Source of the DNA: Agrobacterium tumefaciens_K
Lineage (GTDB): Bacteria > Pseudomonadota > Alphaproteobacteria > Rhizobiales > Rhizobiaceae
DNA length: 64,000 nucleotides
Direction of reading: 5' to 3'
Assembly: GCF_031801495.1 (NCBI RefSeq)
Contig: NZ_JAOEGC010000002.1
Location: forward strand, 1,922,001 to 1,986,000
In this document: in pieces, positions 8,647-17,539 of the stretch
How positions within the stretch are numbered: the stretch's first letter is position 1
Layout: the number at the start of each line of letters is the position of its first letter
Notes under the pieces: model-generated
The model's database searches: none
The model's input: only the letters and a program-made list of their open reading frames with translations
What the model was told of the DNA's origin: nothing
Position numbers and translations under genes: made by a program

Positions 8647-10295
8647 GGAAAACGGGTGGAGAACTGATCGTCGATGCGTTGAAGGCCAATGGCGTTTCGC
8701 GTGTCTCATGCATTCCGGGCGAGAGCTATCTGGCGGTACTCGACGCACTTTACGACAGCGGCATAGAAACCATCGTCTGCCGTCAGGAGGGCGGCGCTGC
8801 GATGATGGCCGATAGCTGGGGCCGACTGACCGGCCAACCGGGCATCTGCATGGTCACGCGCGGTCCGGGTGCCACGAACGCCTCGGCAGGTCTTCACATC
8901 GCCCGGCAGGATTCGATCCCGATGATCCTGTTCATCGGTCAGGTGCAACGCGATGCCCGTGAGCGCGAGGCTTTTCAGGAAGTGGAATACCGCCGCGCCT
9001 TCACCGAATTTGCCAAATGGGTGGGCGAGATTGATGATGCCCGCCGCATTCCCGAATTCGTCACCCGCGCTTTTGCAGTCGCGACCTCCGGCCGCCCCGG
9101 CCCGGTCGTGCTGACCTTGCCGGAAGATATGCTGGTGGAAGAGGTTGAGGCGCCGGAAGCCAAACCTTACATGCCGGTAGAAAATCACCCCGGCCGCAAT
9201 CAGATCGCCAGATTTGCCGAACTGCTTGCCAGCGCCAAGCGCCCAATGGTTATCGTCGGCGGCACGCGCTGGACGGAAGAAAGCGTCACGAAATTCAAAG
9301 CTTTCGCCGAGAGATTTAAGCTGCCTGTCGGCTGCTCATTCCGTCGTCAGATGCTGTTCGACCACCTCAGCCCCTCTTACGCGGGCGATGTCGGCATCGG
9401 TATCAATCCCGCACTGTCGAAGGAAATCAAGGACGCCGATCTCATCGTGCTTCTCGGCAGCCGCCTGTCGGAAATGCCATCTTCCGGCTACACGATGCTG
9501 GATATCCCCTATCCCTCGCAGACGCTGGTGCACATCTTTCCTGAAGCGGAGGAGCTTGGCCGTATCTACCGCCCGGATCTCGCCATCTGCGCCTCCACCA
9601 GCGATTTCGTCGACGCACTGGAAACGCTTGAAGCGCCCACCAGCCCCGTCTGGGCGGACCGCACCGCCGCCATGCATGACGCCTATCTGAAATGGTCGAC
9701 GCCACCGAAAACCGGCCCTGGCCCGGTACAGATGGGTCCGATCATGGAGTGGATCGAAGCCAACGTGCCAGAAGACGCGATTTTTACCAATGGCGCTGGC
9801 AACTACGCCACGTGGCTGCACCGCTTTCATCGCTTCCGCCGCTTCAACACGCAATCGGCGCCGACCTCCGGCTCGATGGGGTATGGCCTGCCTGCCGCCG
9901 TCGCCGCAAAACATCTGTTTCCGCAACGCGAAGTCGTCTGCTTCGCCGGTGACGGTTGTTTCATGATGCACGGTCAGGAGTTCATCACCGCCGTCCGATA
10001 CGGTCTGCCGATCATTACCGTTCTGGTGAACAACGGAACCTATGGCACCATCCGCATGCATCAGGAGCGGGAATATCCCGGCCGTGTCAGCGGTACCGAT
10101 CTCGTCAATCCGGATTTCGTCGCCTTCGCGAAAGCCTATGGCGGCCATGGCGAACTTGTCAAAGAGACTGAGGAATTTGGCCAGGCCTATGAACGTGCCC
10201 GGGCTAGCGGCAAGCCGGCGATCATCGAGGTCAGACTGGATGCAGAGGCAATCACGCCTGCCCGGACGCTGACGCAGATTCGTGAGCGGACCTGA
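8643..10295 (+). CDS. thiamine-diphosphate-dependent enzyme, acetolactate-synthase-like
   Basis: 550 aa with the three domains of the family: PYR domain with the activating Glu (RQEGGAAMMADSWGRLTG, E49), central domain (PMVIVGGTRW onward), and PP domain with GDGCFMMHGQEF and VNNGTYG near 436-466, the ThDP/Mg site. It resembles catabolic acetolactate-synthase-like or 2-oxoacid decarboxylase-like enzymes, not biosynthetic IlvB, because no regulatory subunit gene follows. The start ATG overlaps the stop of the CoA-transferase gene, so the two are translationally coupled. A longer frame back to 8364 lies inside the CoA-transferase and was not used. Substrate unknown. Confidence 0.88.
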   Translation: MRKTGGELIVDALKANGVSRVSCIPGESYLAVLDALYDSGIETIVCRQEGGAAMMADSWGRLTGQPGICMVTRGPGATNASAGLHIARQDSIPMILFIGQVQRDAREREAFQEVEYRRAFTEFAKWVGEIDDARRIPEFVTRAFAVATSGRPGPVVLTLPEDMLVEEVEAPEAKPYMPVENHPGRNQIARFAELLASAKRPMVIVGGTRWTEESVTKFKAFAERFKLPVGCSFRRQMLFDHLSPSYAGDVGIGINPALSKEIKDADLIVLLGSRLSEMPSSGYTMLDIPYPSQTLVHIFPEAEELGRIYRPDLAICASTSDFVDALETLEAPTSPVWADRTAAMHDAYLKWSTPPKTGPGPVQMGPIMEWIEANVPEDAIFTNGAGNYATWLHRFHRFRRFNTQSAPTSGSMGYGLPAAVAAKHLFPQREVVCFAGDGCFMMHGQEFITAVRYGLPIITVLVNNGTYGTIRMHQEREYPGRVSGTDLVNPDFVAFAKAYGGHGELVKETEEFGQAYERARASGKPAIIEVRLDAEAITPARTLTQIRERT

Positions 10296-10363
10296 TATCA
10301 GGCATGGACAAGCCTCCGGCATGATGTAAATCCTGACTTGATTGAAAAACTCAGGAAAACGGC

Positions 10364-11128
10364 ATGCCGGACGCTACCCTCCCAGTCATCACGCCCCGCG
10401 GCGCGAAAATCGAACCCTCCGCAGGAGCGCCCTTCGAGGCGGTACGTGTAGCCCGCGACGTGCTGCACACCTCGCGCACCGCCGGTCTTGCCACAATCGA
10501 TCCTGAAAGCAGCTATCCCTACAACACCGCGACAAACGTTGCGCTTGAGCCGGATGGCACGCCGTTCTTTTTCGCGGCCCGCCTGGCGCTGCATGCCCGC
10601 AACATCGAGGCGGACCCGCGCATTTCTCTAGTTCTCGCGCCCTTCAACAAGGGCGATGCGCTGACGCTGCCACGACTGACGCTGGTGGGCGAAGCAGTGC
10701 TGATCGATGACACGGAGGTCCCGCTGGCCAAGGCGCGCTATGTCGCCCGCTATCCGAAAGCCAAGCTCTATCTTTCCCTTCCCGACACGCAGCTTTACCG
10801 CATGAAGACAGAAGGGGTGCAGATCAATGGCGGCCCTGCCCGCAACGCCTCCAACATCACACCTGCCGATCTGCGGACAGACTTTTCCGGCGCGGAAGAG
10901 CTCATGGCGGCATCGGAAAACGAAGCCGCTCGCCTCAACGCCATCAGGGGAGAGGCATCCCGGCTCGCCGTTCTGGCAGGCAAGAAATCAGCGGCATGGA
11001 AAATTACCGCAATCGATCCTGACGGCATCAACCTCGCCTCCGCCAACGATCTTGCGCGGCTGTGGTTCGAAGAACGCGTAACAGATATGAATCAGCTTGC
11101 GAAGGCCTTGCAACAGCCTTCGAAGTAA
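10364..11128 (+). CDS. HugZ-like heme-utilisation / pyridoxamine-phosphate-oxidase fold protein
   Basis: 254 aa. The N-terminal split-barrel domain (residues 20-150; LHTSRTAGLATIDPESSYPYNTATNVAL, then DPRISLVLAPF) and the C-terminal alpha domain (from about 170, with LNAIRGEASRLA and GINLASANDLARLWF) match the HugZ/HutZ-type family. Members bind heme or flavin, and some degrade heme. It follows the ThDP gene by 68 bases with its own ribosome binding site (CAGGA), so co-transcription is possible but the function seems unrelated. Followed by a strong terminator. Confidence 0.8.
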   Translation: MPDATLPVITPRGAKIEPSAGAPFEAVRVARDVLHTSRTAGLATIDPESSYPYNTATNVALEPDGTPFFFAARLALHARNIEADPRISLVLAPFNKGDALTLPRLTLVGEAVLIDDTEVPLAKARYVARYPKAKLYLSLPDTQLYRMKTEGVQINGGPARNASNITPADLRTDFSGAEELMAASENEAARLNAIRGEASRLAVLAGKKSAAWKITAIDPDGINLASANDLARLWFEERVTDMNQLAKALQQPSK

Positions 11129-11151
11129 AGCGCCCAACAGATTCAAAACAA

Positions 11152-11193
11152 ACAAAAAGGCCGGTCGGCATATCACCGACCGGCCTTCTTTTT
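11152..11193. terminator. bidirectional terminator
   Basis: Twelve-pair perfect stem AAGGCCGGTCGG / CCGACCGGCCTT with a 7-base loop. It separates the converging HugZ-like and RidA genes. Confidence 0.9.
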
Positions 11194-11209
11194 CAGCCCG
11201 TCAAAGCGC

Positions 11210-11551
11210 TCAGAGAGCAGCCGTGACGATGAACTCGACCTTGTATTCCGGCGTAGCAAGAGCTGCTTCGCTGGTGGCACGCGCCGGCGGGTTTGCCGGG
11301 TCGATCCAGCCTTCCCAGACAGCGTTCATTTCGCCGAAGGTGGACATGTCGGAGAGGTAGATGATCGTCTGGAGGATCTTCGACTTGTCCGAACCAGCCA
11401 GGGCCAGCAGACGATCGACTTCAGCGAGAGCGGACTTGCTCTGCTCGGTGACGGATACACCCTCGCCGACCTGACCGGCCAGATAAACGGTGTTGCCGTG
11501 AACAACGGCACCGCTCATACGCTTGCCCGGCTCGATACGCTTGATGGTCAT
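11210..11551 (-). CDS. RidA-family protein (YjgF/YER057c/UK114)
   Basis: 113 aa, cytosolic trimeric fold. Family members hydrolyse reactive enamine/imine intermediates from PLP enzymes to ketones and ammonia. GNTVYLAGQVG near residue 20 and a C-terminal VEFIVTAAL fit the family, but the active-site Arg seen in archetypal RidA (near PARAT in this protein, ANPPARATSEAALA) should be checked to decide subfamily. The start has AGGAG eight bases upstream. 51 bases after the DUF442 gene on the same strand, possibly one unit. Confidence 0.85.
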   Translation of the reverse strand: MTIKRIEPGKRMSGAVVHGNTVYLAGQVGEGVSVTEQSKSALAEVDRLLALAGSDKSKILQTIIYLSDMSTFGEMNAVWEGWIDPANPPARATSEAALATPEYKVEFIVTAAL

Positions 11552-11602
11552 GATAGGAACTCCTGTAGATTGGCTTGGTAAAATCGAATGCTTCGCGAGC
11601 GA

Positions 11603-11941
11603 TCAGCCGCGCAGATGGTGGGTCTTTTCGTAGATCGCCGTCGAACGTGCGCCTGAACGGCAGTAGCCGAGCATCGGACGCTGCAGTTCATCGAGCGCAT
11701 CCACCATGCCGGCAACCGCATCGGCATCCACGCCGAAACGGCCGACCGGCACGTGTACGATGGTGATGCCGAGCTGTTCTGCGCGTTCGGCAATATCGGC
11801 AAACAACGGCTGGCCTTCCTCTTCGCCGTCCGGACGATGGCAGACGATGGACTTGAAGCCCTGCGCCTTGATCTCGTCGAGATCGGCAACGCTGATCTGA
11901 CCGCTCACAGAATATTCGTCGTCGATACGTCTGATATCCAT
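11603..11941 (-). CDS. DUF442 / TIGR01244 phosphatase-like sulfur transferase domain protein
   Basis: 112 aa, cytosolic. The fold is that of dual-specificity phosphatases: IVCHRPDGEEEGQP near residue 35 and a CX5R loop CRSGARS near residue 94, which supplies Cys and Arg of a phosphatase or persulfide site. Related domains are fused to sulfur dioxygenase or Blh-type hydrolases in other bacteria; here it stands alone. Of two start codons, the ATG at 11941 is eight bases from GGAGG and is preferred to that at 11947. RidA follows. Confidence 0.85.
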   Translation of the reverse strand: MDIRRIDDEYSVSGQISVADLDEIKAQGFKSIVCHRPDGEEEGQPLFADIAERAEQLGITIVHVPVGRFGVDADAVAGMVDALDELQRPMLGYCRSGARSTAIYEKTHHLRG

Positions 11942-12064
11942 CTTCATATCCTCCGATAACGCGACAATCTCGCATCCGGGTGCCGCGCAGTCCTGAATTC
12001 TGCATCCGATTTAAGGGGTTAAAACCGGTGCGTCAATGATACGCCGTTCCAATTCGGAAGCTGT

Positions 12065-12904
12065 TCAGAGAATAGAAAAGCGCAAGCCGTAGCTAAGGCT
12101 CTCACCGGGTTTCAGCACCTGAAACTCGCCCGCTTTTTCCAGTTCCGCCCGCCCGACCCAACGGTGTGAAACCGGCTCGATGCCAAGCACATTCGCCGGA
12201 GCCTTCTGGTTGCGCCACATCTGCAGGTAGGGCAGCGTGTCCGTGCGGAACGCGACCTTGAGAGAGCGTCCACCGATGGCGGCAATCGGCCCAAGCGTCA
12301 GCTCCGCCCAGTCCGTGTCGTTTTGTCTGGCGTCTACGCAAAAGACGCTGCCCGGCTCGGCACCGAAACGCCAGCCATGACCGCCATTGTCGAGCATGGC
12401 GCCCTCCACCCGCACGCCGTCATCGAACAGACGCGCACCGATGTTCATGTGGTACATATGAAAGACGGGGCGGGCGTCATCGCTGGTGTTCGTCACACGA
12501 TCCGCAAGGCTCACCTCGCCGCTTGCCCCATCGATCCGCCATACCCTCTCCAGCAATGCGGTTCCACCATCGGCAAGCGTCACGGGAACCTCAGCCCGCA
12601 CAAGCGCATTTGCCTCTGTGACCTCTGAAGCCACAATCTTAGCGGGATGAGAGGAGAAGGAGCCATGCAGCGGATATTTCCGGCCAGCCGCATCCCCCTC
12701 GATACGTTCGGGATGGCGAATGTGGTCAGGGCCGCAGGTGAAGAGAAAGCCTTCCAGCGAGTGGTCGATACGCGGATCGCCATCGTCGGGAATGGCACGG
12801 CCGGGTGCGATATCGATGTCTCCGACGAAAAGCGAGCCGATATCCAGCACGGAGGTTTCGTCGAGGAAAACACGCGGAGAACGACCCACCTGAAACTCGC
12901 GCAT
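12065..12904 (-). CDS. aldose-1-epimerase-like protein (DUF4432 type)
   Basis: 279 aa, beta-sandwich of the galactose mutarotase type. Visible family points are HGSFSSHPAK near residue 82, FHMYHMNIGAR near 160 and a late Glu in GIEPVSHRWVG near 243. Proteins of this group act on sugars or sugar conjugates, but no substrate can be named here. The start at 12904 has GGAGGAGG upstream, better than an extended frame to 12946. It diverges from the L,D-transpeptidase gene, sharing a 156-base promoter region. Confidence 0.75.
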   Translation of the reverse strand: MREFQVGRSPRVFLDETSVLDIGSLFVGDIDIAPGRAIPDDGDPRIDHSLEGFLFTCGPDHIRHPERIEGDAAGRKYPLHGSFSSHPAKIVASEVTEANALVRAEVPVTLADGGTALLERVWRIDGASGEVSLADRVTNTSDDARPVFHMYHMNIGARLFDDGVRVEGAMLDNGGHGWRFGAEPGSVFCVDARQNDTDWAELTLGPIAAIGGRSLKVAFRTDTLPYLQMWRNQKAPANVLGIEPVSHRWVGRAELEKAGEFQVLKPGESLSYGLRFSIL

Positions 12905-12968
12905 AACAACCTCCTCCGTGGCAATAAAATCGCAGCGATCACGCAAACGCTATCAATCGCTGGTAAAA

Positions 12969-12984
12969 TTAAGATTGCATTAAC
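12969..12984 (+). promoter_or_regulatory. CtrA-type box in front of the L,D-transpeptidase
   Basis: TTAA, seven bases, TTAAC: a full match to the alphaproteobacterial CtrA consensus TTAA-N7-TTAA. It lies 77 bases before the transpeptidase start and 65 bases before the epimerase-like start on the other strand. Confidence 0.55.
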
Positions 12985-13060
12985 CGCGAATTCACCTTTT
13001 TCACAATAGGGTCAAGATTGCGGTGTGTTTGTCGGTGAGCAAAACAAGGATAGCAGAATC

Positions 13061-14449
<1,389 letters not shown>

Positions 14450-14468
14450 GATCATCCGACGGACGAAC

Positions 14469-14505
14469 AAAAAGCCCCGAAGCATACGCTGCCGGGGCTT
14501 TTTTT
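14469..14505. terminator. bidirectional terminator
   Basis: Stem AAAGCCCCG / CGGGGCTTT with a 13-base loop, followed by T-run on plus and A-run on the left. It separates converging transpeptidase and MFS genes. Confidence 0.85.
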
Positions 14506-14519
14506 AATGGGATGCAATG

Positions 14520-15743
14520 TTATCCGCGTTTCTCGGTCAGGAAATATACGAGAGCAGCAGCGGGCATCGCAAAACCGACCCACGAGGCCAAAGACCACTC
14601 CCCGACGGAATACGCCCAGCCGCCAACCGCCGAACCGATGGCGCCCCCCATGAAGAAGGTAGCCATGTAAATGCCATTCAACCGGCTGCGGAATTCGGCA
14701 CCAAGGGTAAAGATGGCGCGCTGCCCCAGAACGAGGTTGGTGGTAACGCCGAAGTCCAGCACGATCGCGGCCGCCACGAGGATCGCCAGCGCAAGATGCG
14801 AGCCTTCCGGCGCAAGGTGCGTCACGACGAAGGAAAGCCCCACCATCACCATGGCCGCAAACGTCGCCGGATATGTCCAGCCGCGATCCGCCATGCGCCC
14901 GGCAATCGGCGCTGCCACGGCACCCGCCGCACCCGCAAGGGCAAAAAGCGCAATCTCGCCCTGGCTCAGGTTGAAATGCGGGCCGCTGAGATAGAGCGGC
15001 GTCGTTGTCCAGAAGAGGCTGAAGGCGCCAAACATGAAGGCGTGATAAATAGCGCGACGTTGCAGCAACGGCGTATTGGCGGCAAGCTTGCCCATCGATG
15101 CCATCAGCGCACCATACCCCAGCCTGGCTTCCGGCATGCGAACGGGCAGCAGGCGGAAGAGCACGACCGCGAGGATTGCCATCACCACAGCCGACGCCAG
15201 ATAAACGCCTCGCCAGGAAACGAATTCCGACAGGAGGCTGGATACGGGGCGCGCCAGCATGATGCCGACCATCAGGCCGCTCATCACGTTACCGACGACA
15301 CGTCCACGAATGGCGTGCGGTGCCATATGCGCGGCATAAGGCACGATGACCTGAACCGCGACGGAACTGACGCCGATCAGGAACGCAGCAAACAGAAACT
15401 GGCTGGCATGCGGCGCGAGAGCGGCGGCCACTAGCGACAGCACCGCCATCGACACGGCAATGACAACCAGCTTGCGGTTTTCAACCAGGTCGCCAAGCGG
15501 CACGACAAACAAAAGGCCCACGCCATAACCGATCTGCGTCAAAGTCACGATCAGGCCGGTGGCAGCGGAAGAAAAACCAAGCTCTGCGCCAATGATGCCA
15601 GCCAGGGGCTGACCGTAATAGAGATTTGCCGCGATCAGGCCACAGGCAGCGGCCAGCAGAAACGTCAATGCCGGGGAGATGGATGCCATGTTCGCATCAC
15701 CCTGCCCGTCAAACGCCCGCCCTTCAATTGTATCTGTCGTCAT
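14520..15743 (-). CDS. MFS transporter, probable drug/arabinose-type exporter
   Basis: 407 aa, about twelve hydrophobic segments. The loop 2-3 motif GDLVENRKLV near residue 67 is of the MFS A-motif kind, and the NxYYGQP motif (LIAANLYYGQPLAG near 37) is seen in YdeA/YfmO-like exporters. The second ATG (15743) is six bases after GGAG and is preferred. The gene lies downstream of a TetR gene on the same strand and has its own inverted repeat at 15760-15775, so the TetR protein probably controls it. Substrate unknown. Confidence 0.85.
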   Translation of the reverse strand: MTTDTIEGRAFDGQGDANMASISPALTFLLAAACGLIAANLYYGQPLAGIIGAELGFSSAATGLIVTLTQIGYGVGLLFVVPLGDLVENRKLVVIAVSMAVLSLVAAALAPHASQFLFAAFLIGVSSVAVQVIVPYAAHMAPHAIRGRVVGNVMSGLMVGIMLARPVSSLLSEFVSWRGVYLASAVVMAILAVVLFRLLPVRMPEARLGYGALMASMGKLAANTPLLQRRAIYHAFMFGAFSLFWTTTPLYLSGPHFNLSQGEIALFALAGAAGAVAAPIAGRMADRGWTYPATFAAMVMVGLSFVVTHLAPEGSHLALAILVAAAIVLDFGVTTNLVLGQRAIFTLGAEFRSRLNGIYMATFFMGGAIGSAVGGWAYSVGEWSLASWVGFAMPAAALVYFLTEKRG

Positions 15744-15759
15744 CATCTTCTCCAGATTC

Positions 15760-15775
15760 GGAAATATTCATTTCC
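15760..15775. promoter_or_regulatory. candidate TetR operator 1
   Basis: GGAAAT-ATTC-ATTTCC, a perfect inverted repeat with 6-base arms, 17 bases upstream of the MFS start. A matching repeat lies before the tetR gene at 16526-16541. Confidence 0.5.
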
Positions 15776-15889
15776 TAATTAAGCATGTCGGACAAAACTG
15801 TTGACCGTTTTGCGTACCGACATGCGATCACTAAAAACTGAGGCGAAAGAGCGTGCCCAGAGGGTCGCAGTGCGCTTCAGCCGTAAAAA

Positions 15890-16513
15890 TCAGATGGCAA
15901 GCCGCATGGCGAGATCCACGACGGCTGTCATTTCCTCAAGCGTGCGGCCGGTTTTTCCGACCACCCTCATCCCGTACATCATGCATAACAGCGACCGGGC
16001 CAGATCGTCGGGATCGATATCGGCGTTGATCGAGCCATCCTGCTGGCCTTCGCGTACGATGCGCGCAACGATCCGCTCCCTTGCCTGCACGGCCCTGTTG
16101 ACCACCGCCGCCATATCCTCATCGAGCGCGGCAAGATCGGCGACCGCCCCAACCACGAGACATCCTTCGAAACCGGATGCACCATGCGAGCGGGACGCAT
16201 AAAACATCAGCGCGGCACGAAGCCGTTCACGGCCATTGCCGAGCCCGGCAAGAGCCTCTTCAAAACGCGCCGTCTGAACAGTTCTGTAACGGTCCATGGC
16301 AGCGATGAAGACCGCCTTCTTGTCCTTGAAGGCTTTATAGATGCTGCCTTGCGCCAGTTCCATCGCCTCGGAAAGATCACCGATGGACGTGGCATGATAA
16401 CCGCGCTCGGAAAACACCCGGATCGCTCCATCGAGCGCGGGTTCGATTTCGAACTCGCGCGGACGGCCGCGCTGGCGGTTGTCATGGCTGGATATCTCAG
16501 TCTTGGTGCTCAT
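15890..16513 (-). CDS. TetR-family transcriptional regulator
   Basis: 207 aa from the chosen start. The helix-turn-helix lies at about 20-65 (ALDGAIRVFSERGYHATSIG, LAQGSIYKAFKDKKAVF), typical of TetR. The C-terminal ligand domain contains FEGCLVVGAVADLA, seen in AcrR/NemR-like subgroups with a Cys that could sense electrophiles (inference). The ATG at 16513 was chosen because the candidate operator at 16526-16541 would otherwise be coding; 16522 and 16552 are alternatives and none has a good ribosome binding site. It precedes the MFS gene on the same strand. Confidence 0.85.
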   Translation of the reverse strand: MSTKTEISSHDNRQRGRPREFEIEPALDGAIRVFSERGYHATSIGDLSEAMELAQGSIYKAFKDKKAVFIAAMDRYRTVQTARFEEALAGLGNGRERLRAALMFYASRSHGASGFEGCLVVGAVADLAALDEDMAAVVNRAVQARERIVARIVREGQQDGSINADIDPDDLARSLLCMMYGMRVVGKTGRTLEEMTAVVDLAMRLAI

Positions 16514-16525
16514 GATCGACATATA

Positions 16526-16541
16526 GAAAACGATCATTTCC
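16526..16541. promoter_or_regulatory. candidate TetR operator 2
   Basis: GAAAAC-GATC-ATTTCC, same geometry as the repeat at 15760-15775 (6-4-6) with one perfect and one degenerate arm. It lies directly before the tetR start and would allow autorepression. Confidence 0.4.
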
Positions 16542-16550
16542 AAATCAAGC

Positions 16551-16587
16551 AAAAAAATCGGGCCGCCTCCGAAAAGACAGCCCGGAT
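16551..16587 (-). terminator. probable terminator of the parA-like gene
   Basis: On the minus strand a stem GCCCGGAT-side / ATCGGGC with a 16-base loop is followed by seven T. It lies directly after the parA-like stop and in front of tetR. Confidence 0.6.
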
Positions 16588-16591
16588 GCCT

Positions 16592-17308
16592 TCAGGCAGC
16601 CTTGCGCATGAAGATACGGTGCGGCTGCGCGCCGGAGCGCATCATTCGCCCCGGCAGTAAACGAAGCACTTCCGTGGCGAAAGCGCGGGCGTTTTCCTGC
16701 GCCTTGTCGACATTGCTGACTTTGTTTTTATCAAGACAGTGCAGCGTGCCGCCGTAATCGAAAAGGTCGCGATAGGCCGCACGTTCCGCGATCGGCGTAT
16801 TCAGAACCGAAACGTTCCTTTCCGCCAGCAGCATCTTCACGAGCAGCAGGGAACGGGTGGTGACCATGGCATTCACACGGGTCAGGACGACGGAATGGGA
16901 GATGGCCTTGCCCATCTTGCGGTTCAGGAAATCGATATGTTCAAGCACTTCGGCGGCACCGCGCGCATCCATGGCGCAGCCCTGGACGGGGATAAGCACA
17001 TGGTCGGAAATGCCGAGCGCCATGGTGAGAAGCGGATTTTTCGTTCCCGGCAGATCGATGATGAAACAGTCCGTGCTGGTCCTGTTTTCACGGATATGCC
17101 CCTCCAGCGACGCCATGGTGACGTGCGAGATGACGGAGAGATTGTCGATCTGACCCGAGAGTTCGAACCAGCGCGAAATCCACAATTGCGGATCGGCGTC
17201 GAGAACGGTGACGCGGTGGCCGGAGCGGGCAAGCTCCGTAGCAAGCAGCAGCACAGCGGTCGTTTTTCCAGCCCCGCCCTTGGTATTGGCAAATGTAATG
17301 ACGGACAT
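16592..17308 (-). CDS. orphan ParA-family ATPase (VirC1-like)
   Basis: 238 aa. Deviant Walker A FANTKGGAGKTT at residues 6-17 with the signature Lys, switch I around VLDADPQ near 40, Walker B/switch II FIIDLPGTK near 83. Length and the short N-terminus resemble VirC1 and other small orphan ParA proteins that position macromolecular complexes at the cell pole or on the nucleoid (family knowledge). No ParB or cargo gene is adjacent, so the partner is unknown. The ATG at 17308 has GGAGA upstream and the canonical ParA N-terminus; the frame is open further to 17359. Confidence 0.85.
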   Translation of the reverse strand: MSVITFANTKGGAGKTTAVLLLATELARSGHRVTVLDADPQLWISRWFELSGQIDNLSVISHVTMASLEGHIRENRTSTDCFIIDLPGTKNPLLTMALGISDHVLIPVQGCAMDARGAAEVLEHIDFLNRKMGKAISHSVVLTRVNAMVTTRSLLLVKMLLAERNVSVLNTPIAERAAYRDLFDYGGTLHCLDKNKVSNVDKAQENARAFATEVLRLLPGRMMRSGAQPHRIFMRKAA

Positions 17309-17379
17309 GACGTCTCCGATAACTCGGAGCCGGATCATGCTCCCATGCGCACCGGGCAAATCATGGTGCTTTCCATAAC

Positions 17380-17398
17380 GTTAACGATCACGGTTAAC
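17380..17398. promoter_or_regulatory. paired GTTAAC boxes upstream of the ParA gene
   Basis: GTTAAC, seven bases, GTTAAC. Each box is a palindrome. It lies 72 bases before the ParA start. It could be a regulator site or chance; the spacing between TTAA cores is nine, so it is not a CtrA box. Confidence 0.3.
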
Positions 17399-17426
17399 AA
17401 AAGGCTAAGATCGTTTCGCAGCATAA

Positions 17427-17457
17427 CAAAAAACCCGCGAAGACATCGCGGGTTTTC
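17427..17457. terminator. terminator of the permease-GS-ALDH-ADH operon
   Basis: Stem AAACCCGCGA / TCGCGGGTTT with a 5-base loop. On the minus strand it is followed by a T-run. It lies 83 bases after the iron alcohol dehydrogenase stop. Confidence 0.75.
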
Positions 17458-17539
17458 CATAAGTGGAAGCAATTCGGACTACGCCACGCATCCGGCATGA
17501 CGGACGAGAGCGGCCAACCTCGCAGTTTCCGAGCTGTTC

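Noticed and set aside
8643..10295. Oxalyl-CoA decarboxylase as the identity of the ThDP enzyme
   Set aside because: Attractive because of the CoA-transferase partner, but the PP-domain motif and overall look are closer to acetolactate-synthase-like proteins.
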